Of a stretch of 6,791 bases of DNA, positions 1 through 4,670 are shown piece after piece. How positions within the stretch are numbered: the first letter of the stretch is position 1; the number at the start of each line of letters is the position of its first letter. The DNA is from Gammaproteobacteria bacterium (lineage in GTDB: Bacteria; Pseudomonadota; Gammaproteobacteria; S012-40): the NCBI GenBank assembly GCA_029857925.1, contig JAOUGF010000114.1:1-6791 (forward strand). Direction: 5' to 3'. The translations under genes and the position numbers were made by a program. The notes beneath the pieces are model-generated. The model searched no databases and had not been told where the DNA came from. It saw nothing but the letters and a program-made list of their open reading frames with translations.

Positions 1-1
1 T

Positions 2-253
2 GGCGAACTAATAGTGCGCGATCACGATGTCGATTCAAGTAACATGAATCATCTGGTCGCGTTGGCACACGATGTATTTAATATGGGGCTGAACAATCGC
101 TGGGACGACAATCAAAGTGAAATCCGGAATTTCACATCACTAGCGGAATTAGTCAATTATTTGGAAAGGATGGGTTTCAAATTTCAGGGCGAGGCGCTTT
201 ACCAAATGGGTGATCCAACTAAGAATGCGCTGTTACGTTTTGTAGCGGTTTAG
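2..253 (+). CDS. C-terminal fragment of a protein resembling SAM-dependent methyltransferases (5' end outside window)
   Basis: This reading frame is open from the first bases of the window to the TAG at 251-253, so it is the last 83 codons of a gene that starts upstream. A GTG at 14 could be read as a start, but the frame continues uninterrupted to its left and no ribosome binding site is visible. The visible part begins GELIVRDHDV and ends with a segment GDPTKNALLRFVAV. The pattern of a hydrophobic strand ending in RDHD, a helix with LVALAHDVFN, an acidic E-x-R-N-F turn and a final strand recalls the C-terminal part of class I methyltransferase-like proteins. That is family recall, not a search result, and the S-adenosylmethionine binding motifs would lie outside the window. 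The beta-barrel gene follows after 35 bases on the same strand, so the two may be co-transcribed. The coding assignment is fairly sure, the function is not. Confidence 0.6.
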   Translation, partial: GELIVRDHDVDSSNMNHLVALAHDVFNMGLNNRWDDNQSEIRNFTSLAELVNYLERMGFKFQGEALYQMGDPTKNALLRFVAV

Positions 254-273
254 GTTTGATTATGACGGCTAAC

Positions 274-279
274 AGAAGG
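274..279 (+). promoter_or_regulatory. Ribosome binding site deciding the start of the beta-barrel gene
   Basis: The sequence AGAAGG lies nine bases before the ATG at 289. The alternative upstream starts in the same frame, TTG at 256 and ATG at 262, have no comparable purine-rich site, and 256 lies almost on the stop codon of the preceding gene. This favours the start at 289, which also places the signal peptide at the very N-terminus. Confidence 0.6.
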
Positions 280-288
280 TTTGCATTT

Positions 289-828
289 ATGCGAGTTTTG
301 CTGCGAGTGATGTGTGTAGCAAGTATGTTTTTAATCTCCTGCGCCGCGCAGGCGGACGGGACAAAATATGAATTCAGTTTTAGTACGTCTCAAATGTTCA
401 TCGCAGAGACGGATCGCCAGGATTTGAAAGACGCGCGTAAGGTCGTGCTGCCGACCACGTCGGCGGTGTTTTTAGGTGAATATGCGTGGAATGACAAAAC
501 CAGTTCGATAGTCTCCTTTAATTTGCCATTGGTCACCAAGCGCTATGTCGTCAACGGCGCATTGGTGGAGGAGGCGGCGTCGAATACCTTGTCGTTCGGG
601 CAGGGTGTTAAGCTGTGGGGCACGCCCTTTGGCGAGAGTTCTCGTTTGTCGCTGCAGTTCGCGGGGATGATCAGTGTGATTGATGGATATCCGTTGCAGG
701 CAAGTCCCTCCATTGCGTTGCGCGCCCACTTGGCATCCAGCGACAATTTTACGATGTTCATTGGCGGATTGGGTACCTATGGCATCAAGGGGTACGTGAT
801 ATTTTACGGCGTTGGGCATCGCTTTTGA
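289..828 (+). CDS. Small predicted outer-membrane beta-barrel protein, unknown function
   Basis: From the ATG at 289 the product has 179 residues. Residues 1-22 form a signal peptide: Arg at 2 and 6, a hydrophobic core, and an Ala-Gln-Ala site for signal peptidase I before Asp23. The same stretch holds LISC (15-18), which also fits a lipobox, so a lipoprotein cannot be excluded. The mature part consists of alternating polar and hydrophobic segments with aromatic residues, typical of antiparallel membrane strands, for example KYEFSFSTS near the N-terminus and YVIFYGVGHRF at the end. A terminal Phe is the classic recognition signal for the Bam assembly machinery. The length would suit a barrel of about eight strands. 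I see no catalytic motif and do not recognise the family. It lies 35 bases after the upstream fragment on the same strand, probably in one transcript. No clear terminator follows it. Confidence 0.75.
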   Translation: MRVLLRVMCVASMFLISCAAQADGTKYEFSFSTSQMFIAETDRQDLKDARKVVLPTTSAVFLGEYAWNDKTSSIVSFNLPLVTKRYVVNGALVEEAASNTLSFGQGVKLWGTPFGESSRLSLQFAGMISVIDGYPLQASPSIALRAHLASSDNFTMFIGGLGTYGIKGYVIFYGVGHRF

Positions 829-1109
829 TTGCGGAAAGGTGTACAGTCGCGCGCGATCGGTACGGCAGATTGTGCATAGACGAAGATATCTTCGCTTCGG
901 CATAAAGAATGCTTCTTACAGTGAAATCCGGTAACCTTTATATAAGGCGACGCCAAGTGGGCGCGGGTGTTGGCAGCGAAAACGCGGCGAAAATGTGCGA
1001 ATATTTGCAGGATATACAACGCATGGCCCTCGCGGTTGTAAGCACTTTTTGGTGTAGTCGCGGCGAATTCGAATTGCCTGCGTAGTGTGTATAGTGTATT
1101 GATTTGCAT
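804..1109 (-). CDS. Doubtful small ORF of 101 codons with strong ribosome binding site
   Basis: On the minus strand an ATG at 1109 is preceded by GGGAGAGGT (complement of 1114-1122), a very good Shine-Dalgarno match four bases before the start. The frame runs 101 codons to a TAA at 804-806 and overlaps the last 25 bases of the convergent beta-barrel gene. Codon choice (many CGC, GCC, TTC, ATC, GCG) is not obviously unlike the neighbours. Against it, the product is basic and cysteine-containing (four Cys), has no signal peptide or membrane segment, and matches no family I recognise. It would explain most of the otherwise empty 350-base spacer, but a chance frame or a decayed gene is equally possible. 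Confidence 0.28.
   Translation of the reverse strand: MQINTLYTLRRQFEFAATTPKSAYNREGHALYILQIFAHFRRVFAANTRAHLASPYIKVTGFHCKKHSLCRSEDIFVYAQSAVPIARDCTPFRNQKRCPTP
847..856. repeat. Perfect 10-base palindrome TCGCGCGCGA
   Basis: A self-complementary alternating CG stretch lies 18 bases after the stop of the beta-barrel gene, flanked by GTAC on both sides (841-844 and 860-863). It could fold in RNA or bind a dimeric protein, but no T-run follows and no function is shown. Confidence 0.4.
881..894. repeat. Perfect 14-base palindrome CGAAGATATCTTCG
   Basis: Both halves are exact complements with no spacer, which is compatible with an operator for a dimeric regulator or a cruciform-prone site. It lies about 285 bases before the cytochrome start, too far for a usual operator of that gene. 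Inside the doubtful minus-strand ORF it would be coding sequence instead. Confidence 0.5.
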
Positions 1110-1178
1110 ATCGACCTCTCCCTGCAATCCTTGCGATCGTCGAACGTGGTGTTAGCTTAGTTTGGAAAATACACTCTT

Positions 1179-1631
1179 ATGAACAAATATGAAAAAATAG
1201 TGTTATGGATAGTGCTTAGCATTATTCTTGCGTTGCAAATTATCATCGTCATTCTGGTACGGCGCACGCCTACAGGCCCGCCGCCCGCTGTTGTTTCGTC
1301 CCCCGTGTCCTTGTTTGGATCGCCGCCTCCCGCGTCAGCGCCGCCGTCGTTACCGGCTGCCCCAAGCACGCCGTTACAAAAGCCTGAATTACCCGATCCG
1401 CTCGCGAAAGGCGCGCTGGTGTTGCAAGGCCATTGCGGGCAATGTCATGTCGTACCGGCGCCCAAGCAGCACACGGCGGCGCAGTGGTCAGACGTATTGC
1501 GGAAAAAGCGCAAAATAATGCAACCGCAACCGCGCGTAGGCTTGTTTGGCGGTGGCGCGCAGCTACCGCCTCCTAGTGCCGCCGAGTGGCATGAGTTGGA
1601 GGTCTATTTGCGCCGCCATGCGGCAAACTAA
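1179..1631 (+). CDS. Membrane-anchored monohaem cytochrome c with proline-rich linker
   Basis: The 150-residue product starts at ATG 1179, with a weak GGA at 1164-1166 upstream. Residues 7-27 are one uncleaved hydrophobic helix, followed by Arg28-Arg29. The positively charged residues on both ends make the topology uncertain, but the haem domain must be periplasmic to be matured. Residues 30-74 form a flexible linker rich in Pro, Ala and Ser. The C-terminal 75 residues contain the haem-attachment motif CGQCH (Cys86, Cys89, His90), with His90 as the proximal ligand, and Met114 as a plausible sixth ligand. The order CxxCH, then PxPxxHTxxQW, then a basic helix with Met, then a final helix ending YLRRHA resembles small diheme-type or cytochrome c5-like electron carriers. 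It is probably an electron shuttle between a membrane dehydrogenase and an acceptor, but no partner gene is nearby. It converges on the large minus-strand gene. Confidence 0.85.
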   Translation: MNKYEKIVLWIVLSIILALQIIIVILVRRTPTGPPPAVVSSPVSLFGSPPPASAPPSLPAAPSTPLQKPELPDPLAKGALVLQGHCGQCHVVPAPKQHTAAQWSDVLRKKRKIMQPQPRVGLFGGGAQLPPPSAAEWHELEVYLRRHAAN

Positions 1632-1636
1632 AAAAA

Positions 1637-1657
1637 ACGCGGCGTAAAACGCCGCGT
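1637..1657. terminator. Intrinsic terminator between convergent genes, best for the minus strand
   Basis: ACGCGGCGT (1637-1645) and ACGCCGCGT (1649-1657) are exact complements around a three-base AAA loop, giving a nine-base-pair GC-rich stem. Read on the minus strand, the stem is followed directly by a T-run (complement of the A-run at 1630-1637), which makes a classic terminator 27 bases after the stop of the 781-residue protein gene. Read on the plus strand, it lies six bases after the cytochrome stop but is followed only by CTTGTCT, so termination there would be weaker. Confidence 0.85.
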
Positions 1658-1683
1658 CTTGTCTCGCAATATTACGTCGTCGA

Positions 1684-4029
1684 TTATTTGAGTTTCACGC
1701 CTATACCCAATTGGCGATGGTTGCTGTTACCCAAGGATTGCGGATCGATAAAGCTCACTACCTTGGCGTCTTTGTTCAACATCAGCGCCAGTTTGGGGTT
1801 GCCAGTCGCGAACACCGTGCCCACTGCCGGATCGTATCCGAGTATCAAGTCCAACTTGTTGCCGCCGGTGCAGGTGGCGTCGGTTGGGCTCAATCGGTTG
1901 TTGGTATCATCCCGAAGGGTTCTAGCCGCGTTTGCGTCCGCGACGACCGTTACACCGTCGGTCAACGTTTGCGGATAAACGGTTCCAGCATTGTTCAACA
2001 GCGCAGCCACTTCTTTTACGTTGGCGTTTACGCCAATACATATTGATGTAACTGTGTATGAAGCCGTCAACGTGTGCGGCGTGACACTGCCGTCGGCAGC
2101 CTTTTCATACACCGTCGCGCCCAGCCCTCCGGCACCGTCGAAGGTCAGTTCGCCATAACCGCCGCCGTTCAGCACGCGACCGCTTTGCAGGTCATCCCAC
2201 ATATAGTTCACCATATAGGTGCCTGCGACACTCGCGGTGGTGTGTGTGCCCGCCGTTGCTTGCTGCATAATCAGCGCATAGCCGAGGTAGTGGCGTTCCA
2301 ACGTGGTAGAGGTGAATCTACTGTCGGTGTCGGCCGTGCCGCTGGCGACGGCGGTGATGCCTACGGTGGGCGCGCTAGCCACCCAAGGGGGATTACTGGG
2401 GTCCATAGTGCTCAATAAGCCCGCGCCTATATCGCCCGTAGCGCCCGGCGTAGGTGTCAACGCGGCGGAGGTCACCGTCATCGTGCTGTATTCATTGCTA
2501 GGCTCCGCCTTGCTCCAGTAGGGATTGGCACCGCAAACAGCGCCCATAGACATATCGCATTGGTCCATAGATAACGGATTATCCATGCGGCTGCGATTAT
2601 AGAAGTTGGTTTGGGCCATGCTCAGCACGCCAGCCGTATCGGTCAGTTTGAACATGCCTATGCCCGCCGCATACCACGCACGCACCGCTTGTTTCGCTAC
2701 CCATGGCGTAACGGCGCCAGCGGGTGTATAGCGTTCAAACTCGGTATCGTAATTGAGCCAGGAATACAGCGCACTGCCGTTGGTGGCCACGCTCATCAAT
2801 GGCCCATTGGTGCCGGTGGTTTGCACTTTTATAACGACATTGAGTTCGGTGCTACCATTGGGTTGGCTGACATTGGCGGCCGTCATCACCTCATAGCTCG
2901 GATCGAAGGCGCCTTTTATGACACTCCCGTCGCTAGCTATGATCGTAATGCGATTGTTGGCGTCCAACGTGTAATTGCCAAATAGTATCGGTGCGCCTAG
3001 ATCAGCGTTAGGCGCAGCGGTCGCGCCTGACGTCGTGGAGTTGCTGTCATCCAGCATGTGACGGTGTTTGCCTTGGTCGCGCACCATAGACACCGTACCG
3101 ACGGTCGGGTCGGTAGCGCTGGGCGTTATACGCATTTTCATGCCCCAGGCCAATTCTGAGGTCGCATAACTCCGCAATTGCGCACGATAGTATTCGCCGA
3201 CGGTGATGGCAACGCCGTTGACGCCGGTAGCGTTAAATCCATCGGTATACGGCCCGTAGGTCGTTCCGCCTATGGTTTCTGACGTGGCGGTGCTGTTTAG
3301 CAAATAATCATACAGCGGTACCGCCAGCGTAGCGCCGGTGGGTGTTACCATGGCAGGTGCAATCACGGCGCCGTTGTTGTACAAGGTGCTATTCATGTGT
3401 TTGCGCAATCCCACCACCCAATAGTCGCCACCGGTAAACGTGGCGCTGGTGGCCTTGAGCACGCTAATGACGTCAAAGCTCGGCGGCGTCAAACCTAGCG
3501 TAGATCCGGTACAGGTGACCATATTCGCGGTCTTGAACGCGAGTTTGACGTCGGTGGTCGCGTTTTCACCGACGACGACGGGCTTGGTCATCAGGTAGGG
3601 ATAGGTTTCCGTCCCGTTTGCGCGCCAGCCGACGCCGCCATTGGTGCCGAACACCAATGGGGTTTGCGCGGTGGCCAACGCCCCGGTGTCTATCAGCATG
3701 GTTTGGTTGGTAGCGACGCCGCAATTGTCCGTGCCGGTGATCGCGGCGCTGTTATAACTGATTTGATTTTTCAGTGTGAAGCGTACCTTGGTATAGGTGC
3801 CTATGTCGACGTTGCCGCTGCCAAAGGCGCCGCCCAAGCTACCCAATAAATCGACCTGTACGCCTGTGGCGTTGTCCATCACCGTGGCCCAACTGCTGCC
3901 GTTATAGATTTCGGTTTTGTATAACGTGACGTTCAGCGCGGTCGGATTGCCGGTGGTTACGGCGCCTGCGGACGCGCCCGCCAGCGCTAGGGCCATGCCC
4001 AGTGCCGTTTTTCGGATGAGTGTGTTCAT
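1684..4029 (-). CDS. Large secreted beta-rich protein of unknown function (781 residues)
   Basis: The ATG at 4027-4029 is preceded by AGAGGTG (4034-4040), a strong ribosome binding site. Residues 1-23 are a signal peptide with Arg6 and Lys7, an Ala/Leu core and an AGA cleavage site before Val24. The rest is rich in Thr, Ala, Gly, Asn and Val, as in extracellular beta proteins. Residues 31-90, with a Trp-containing strand, VDLLGSLGG and a GTYTKVRF turn, recall the prealbumin-like DUF4382 fold of surface lipoproteins. Residues 600-665, with GTYMVNY, GELTFDGAGG and a Tyr-Thr-Val strand, recall beta-barrel repeats found in many secreted bacterial proteins. There are only six Cys (103, 173, 491, 499, 664, 720), perhaps disulphides. 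Residues 482-499 combine four Met with two Cys, and 322-324 read His-Arg-His. I see no haem motif, sorting signal, transmembrane anchor or hydrolase signature. It is second in a likely operon after the small lipoprotein and ends at the shared terminator. Confidence 0.85.
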   Translation of the reverse strand: MNTLIRKTALGMALALAGASAGAVTTGNPTALNVTLYKTEIYNGSSWATVMDNATGVQVDLLGSLGGAFGSGNVDIGTYTKVRFTLKNQISYNSAAITGTDNCGVATNQTMLIDTGALATAQTPLVFGTNGGVGWRANGTETYPYLMTKPVVVGENATTDVKLAFKTANMVTCTGSTLGLTPPSFDVISVLKATSATFTGGDYWVVGLRKHMNSTLYNNGAVIAPAMVTPTGATLAVPLYDYLLNSTATSETIGGTTYGPYTDGFNATGVNGVAITVGEYYRAQLRSYATSELAWGMKMRITPSATDPTVGTVSMVRDQGKHRHMLDDSNSTTSGATAAPNADLGAPILFGNYTLDANNRITIIASDGSVIKGAFDPSYEVMTAANVSQPNGSTELNVVIKVQTTGTNGPLMSVATNGSALYSWLNYDTEFERYTPAGAVTPWVAKQAVRAWYAAGIGMFKLTDTAGVLSMAQTNFYNRSRMDNPLSMDQCDMSMGAVCGANPYWSKAEPSNEYSTMTVTSAALTPTPGATGDIGAGLLSTMDPSNPPWVASAPTVGITAVASGTADTDSRFTSTTLERHYLGYALIMQQATAGTHTTASVAGTYMVNYMWDDLQSGRVLNGGGYGELTFDGAGGLGATVYEKAADGSVTPHTLTASYTVTSICIGVNANVKEVAALLNNAGTVYPQTLTDGVTVVADANAARTLRDDTNNRLSPTDATCTGGNKLDLILGYDPAVGTVFATGNPKLALMLNKDAKVVSFIDPQSLGNSNHRQLGIGVKLK

Positions 4030-4083
4030 TATTCACCTCTCGTATTTTAGGTAGATCAGATGCCTGAAGGGGCTACGCGTCGA

Positions 4084-4224
4084 TTACTGCGCCGCGACAC
4101 CCGAGATCTTGACGGTTCCTTGGGGTGTTGCTTTCGTGGCAGGTTGCGAGGCCTTGTCGCCACACGCGGACAGCGTTAGAAACGCGGTAATGCACAATAA
4201 AAATAGGCTGCGATTAATGGTCAT
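4084..4224 (-). CDS. Very small lipoprotein (46 residues)
   Basis: The frame extends upstream to 4287, but the ATG at 4222-4224 is chosen because AAAGGA (complement of 4232-4237) sits about seven bases before it and because it puts the signal peptide at the N-terminus. Residues 1-20 have Arg5 and a hydrophobic core. LSAC (18-21) is a good lipobox, so Cys21 would be lipidated and become the first mature residue. Gly22 at position +2 lacks the Asp inner-membrane retention signal, so the outer membrane is expected if it is sorted by Lol. The mature part is only 26 residues: a hydrophilic stretch with Lys, Gln, Thr and Pro, then GTVKISGVAAQ. Such a short product may be a true micro-lipoprotein or the remaining head of a longer one. 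It lies 54 bases before the large secreted protein with no terminator between, so the two are probably one operon. No function is recognised. Confidence 0.75.
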   Translation of the reverse strand: MTINRSLFLLCITAFLTLSACGDKASQPATKATPQGTVKISGVAAQ

Positions 4225-4327
4225 AATGAGTTCCTTTGTGTTGTGGGGAGGTGTCAGTCGATAGATGCAACCCACACGGGTCGGCAATCAAACAGTGGGG
4301 AAAATCTAGGGGATAAATACCTCACTG

Positions 4328-4357
4328 AATATATACCTATCGGCAGGCGTGTATTAA
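4328..4357 (-). promoter_or_regulatory. Candidate sigma-70 type promoter of the lipoprotein operon
   Basis: On the minus strand, TTAATA (complement of 4352-4357) and TATATT (complement of 4328-4333) are separated by 18 bases. They match four and five of the six consensus bases. Transcription would start near 4321, giving a leader of about 97 bases before the lipoprotein start. In such AT-rich DNA, chance matches are common. An alternative pair further upstream, TTGCCT then TATTAA, has 16-base spacing. Confidence 0.35.
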
Positions 4358-4381
4358 AATTGAGCGAATTAAAAGAAATAT

Positions 4382-4400
4382 GTGTCATAGGTCTAGACAC
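4382..4400. promoter_or_regulatory. Inverted repeat GTGTC-N9-GACAC, possible operator
   Basis: Five-base arms GTGTC (4382-4386) and GACAC (4396-4400) are spaced by nine bases, one helical turn between half-site centres plus a little. A second, nested palindrome GTCTAGAC lies at 4391-4398. The site would be roughly 60-80 bases upstream of the proposed lipoprotein transcription start, a typical activator position. No regulator is identified. Confidence 0.35.
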
Positions 4401-4455
4401 GTTTCTCGTTTAATAAAGAATGAAAATGTTTAGGCAAAATATAAATTCAGGTAGA

Positions 4456-4470
4456 TATACCCTCTATACC
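4456..4470. repeat. Tandem direct repeat TATACC-N3-TATACC
   Basis: Two copies of TATACC with a nine-base period occur at 4456-4461 and 4465-4470. A third copy lies at 4332-4337, overlapping the candidate lipoprotein -10 region. Directly repeated hexamers in a divergent intergenic region may be binding sites for a response regulator, but AT-rich sequence produces such repeats by chance. Confidence 0.3.
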
Positions 4471-4590
4471 ATAGTGTATTAGTCTGGATTAGAATTGGAT
4501 GTGCACGGCATCCAGTTGCTGTCGCTAGGTTAAACTGAGATTTTCCCTCGTTAAATTGCCTAAGTCGGAGAGGCGGCTAGGCATATTCAT

Positions 4591-4629
4591 TGCTCTGTTC
4601 CCTCTTTGGAGCAGCGGTACATCGCTGCT
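4591..4629 (+). promoter_or_regulatory. Two mutually exclusive hairpins upstream of the GGDEF-EAL gene
   Basis: AGCAGCG (4610-4616) and CGCTGCT (4623-4629) form a perfect seven-base-pair stem with a six-base loop. TGCTC (4591-4595) can instead pair with GAGCA (4609-4613), which overlaps the left arm of the first stem, so the two folds compete. No T-run follows the right stem (it is followed by GTGGGGGG), so a terminator is unlikely. A leader switch affecting translation is possible only if transcription starts upstream of 4591. Confidence 0.35.
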
Positions 4630-4670
4630 GTGGGGGGTATGTCCTACTTTGAGAGCGTTACAGTCCTTAC

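Larger units (their letters stand above)
829..1178. other. Spacer between beta-barrel and cytochrome genes
   Basis: These 350 bases hold no plus-strand gene. They contain two perfect palindromes (847-856 and 881-894), a short hairpin AAGAA/TTCTT at 905-917, and an EcoRI-type palindrome CGAATTCG at 1064-1071. None is followed by a T-run, so I see no intrinsic terminator for the beta-barrel gene. The cytochrome promoter should lie in the right part, but I found no convincing -35/-10 pair. The only gene candidate is the minus-strand frame 804-1109. Confidence 0.6.
4225..4670. other. Divergent AT-rich control region
   Basis: These 446 bases separate the minus-strand lipoprotein operon from the plus-strand GGDEF-EAL gene and contain no credible gene. 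They are more AT-rich than the flanking coding DNA in the middle part (about 4310-4500). They hold a candidate minus-strand promoter (4328-4357), an inverted repeat (4382-4400), direct TATACC repeats (4456-4470, with a third copy at 4332-4337) and a hairpin pair (4591-4629). A small GACCC/GGGT(C)-type hairpin near 4268-4283 lies in the lipoprotein leader. I did not find a convincing plus-strand promoter, only an isolated TAGAAT at 4490-4495. Confidence 0.65.

Noticed and set aside
256..288. Earlier starts (TTG 256, ATG 262) for the beta-barrel protein
   Set aside because: There is no ribosome binding site before them and they would put charged residues ahead of the signal peptide. ATG 289 has AGAAGG at good spacing.
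472..903. 143-codon minus-strand frame across the beta-barrel gene
   Set aside because: It lies mostly antisense to a convincing exported protein, its composition is Arg/Thr-rich without domains, and it has no ribosome binding site of note.
1157..1369. 70-codon minus-strand frame opposite the cytochrome anchor and linker
   Set aside because: It is the Gly/Asp-rich mirror of the proline-rich linker, expected from the complementary codons.
1688..3849. Several plus-strand frames of 60-124 codons inside the large secreted protein gene
   Set aside because: They are antisense to a long frame with signal peptide, ribosome binding site and terminator. None shows a recognisable domain.
4225..4287. 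67-residue version of the small lipoprotein starting at 4287
   Set aside because: It would bury the signal peptide behind 21 extra residues including Cys and His. The ATG at 4224 has its own ribosome binding site.
4225..4670. A cyclic-di-GMP riboswitch in the divergent region
   Set aside because: I looked for the conserved GEMM-type core near both genes and did not find it. The small hairpins present do not match it.
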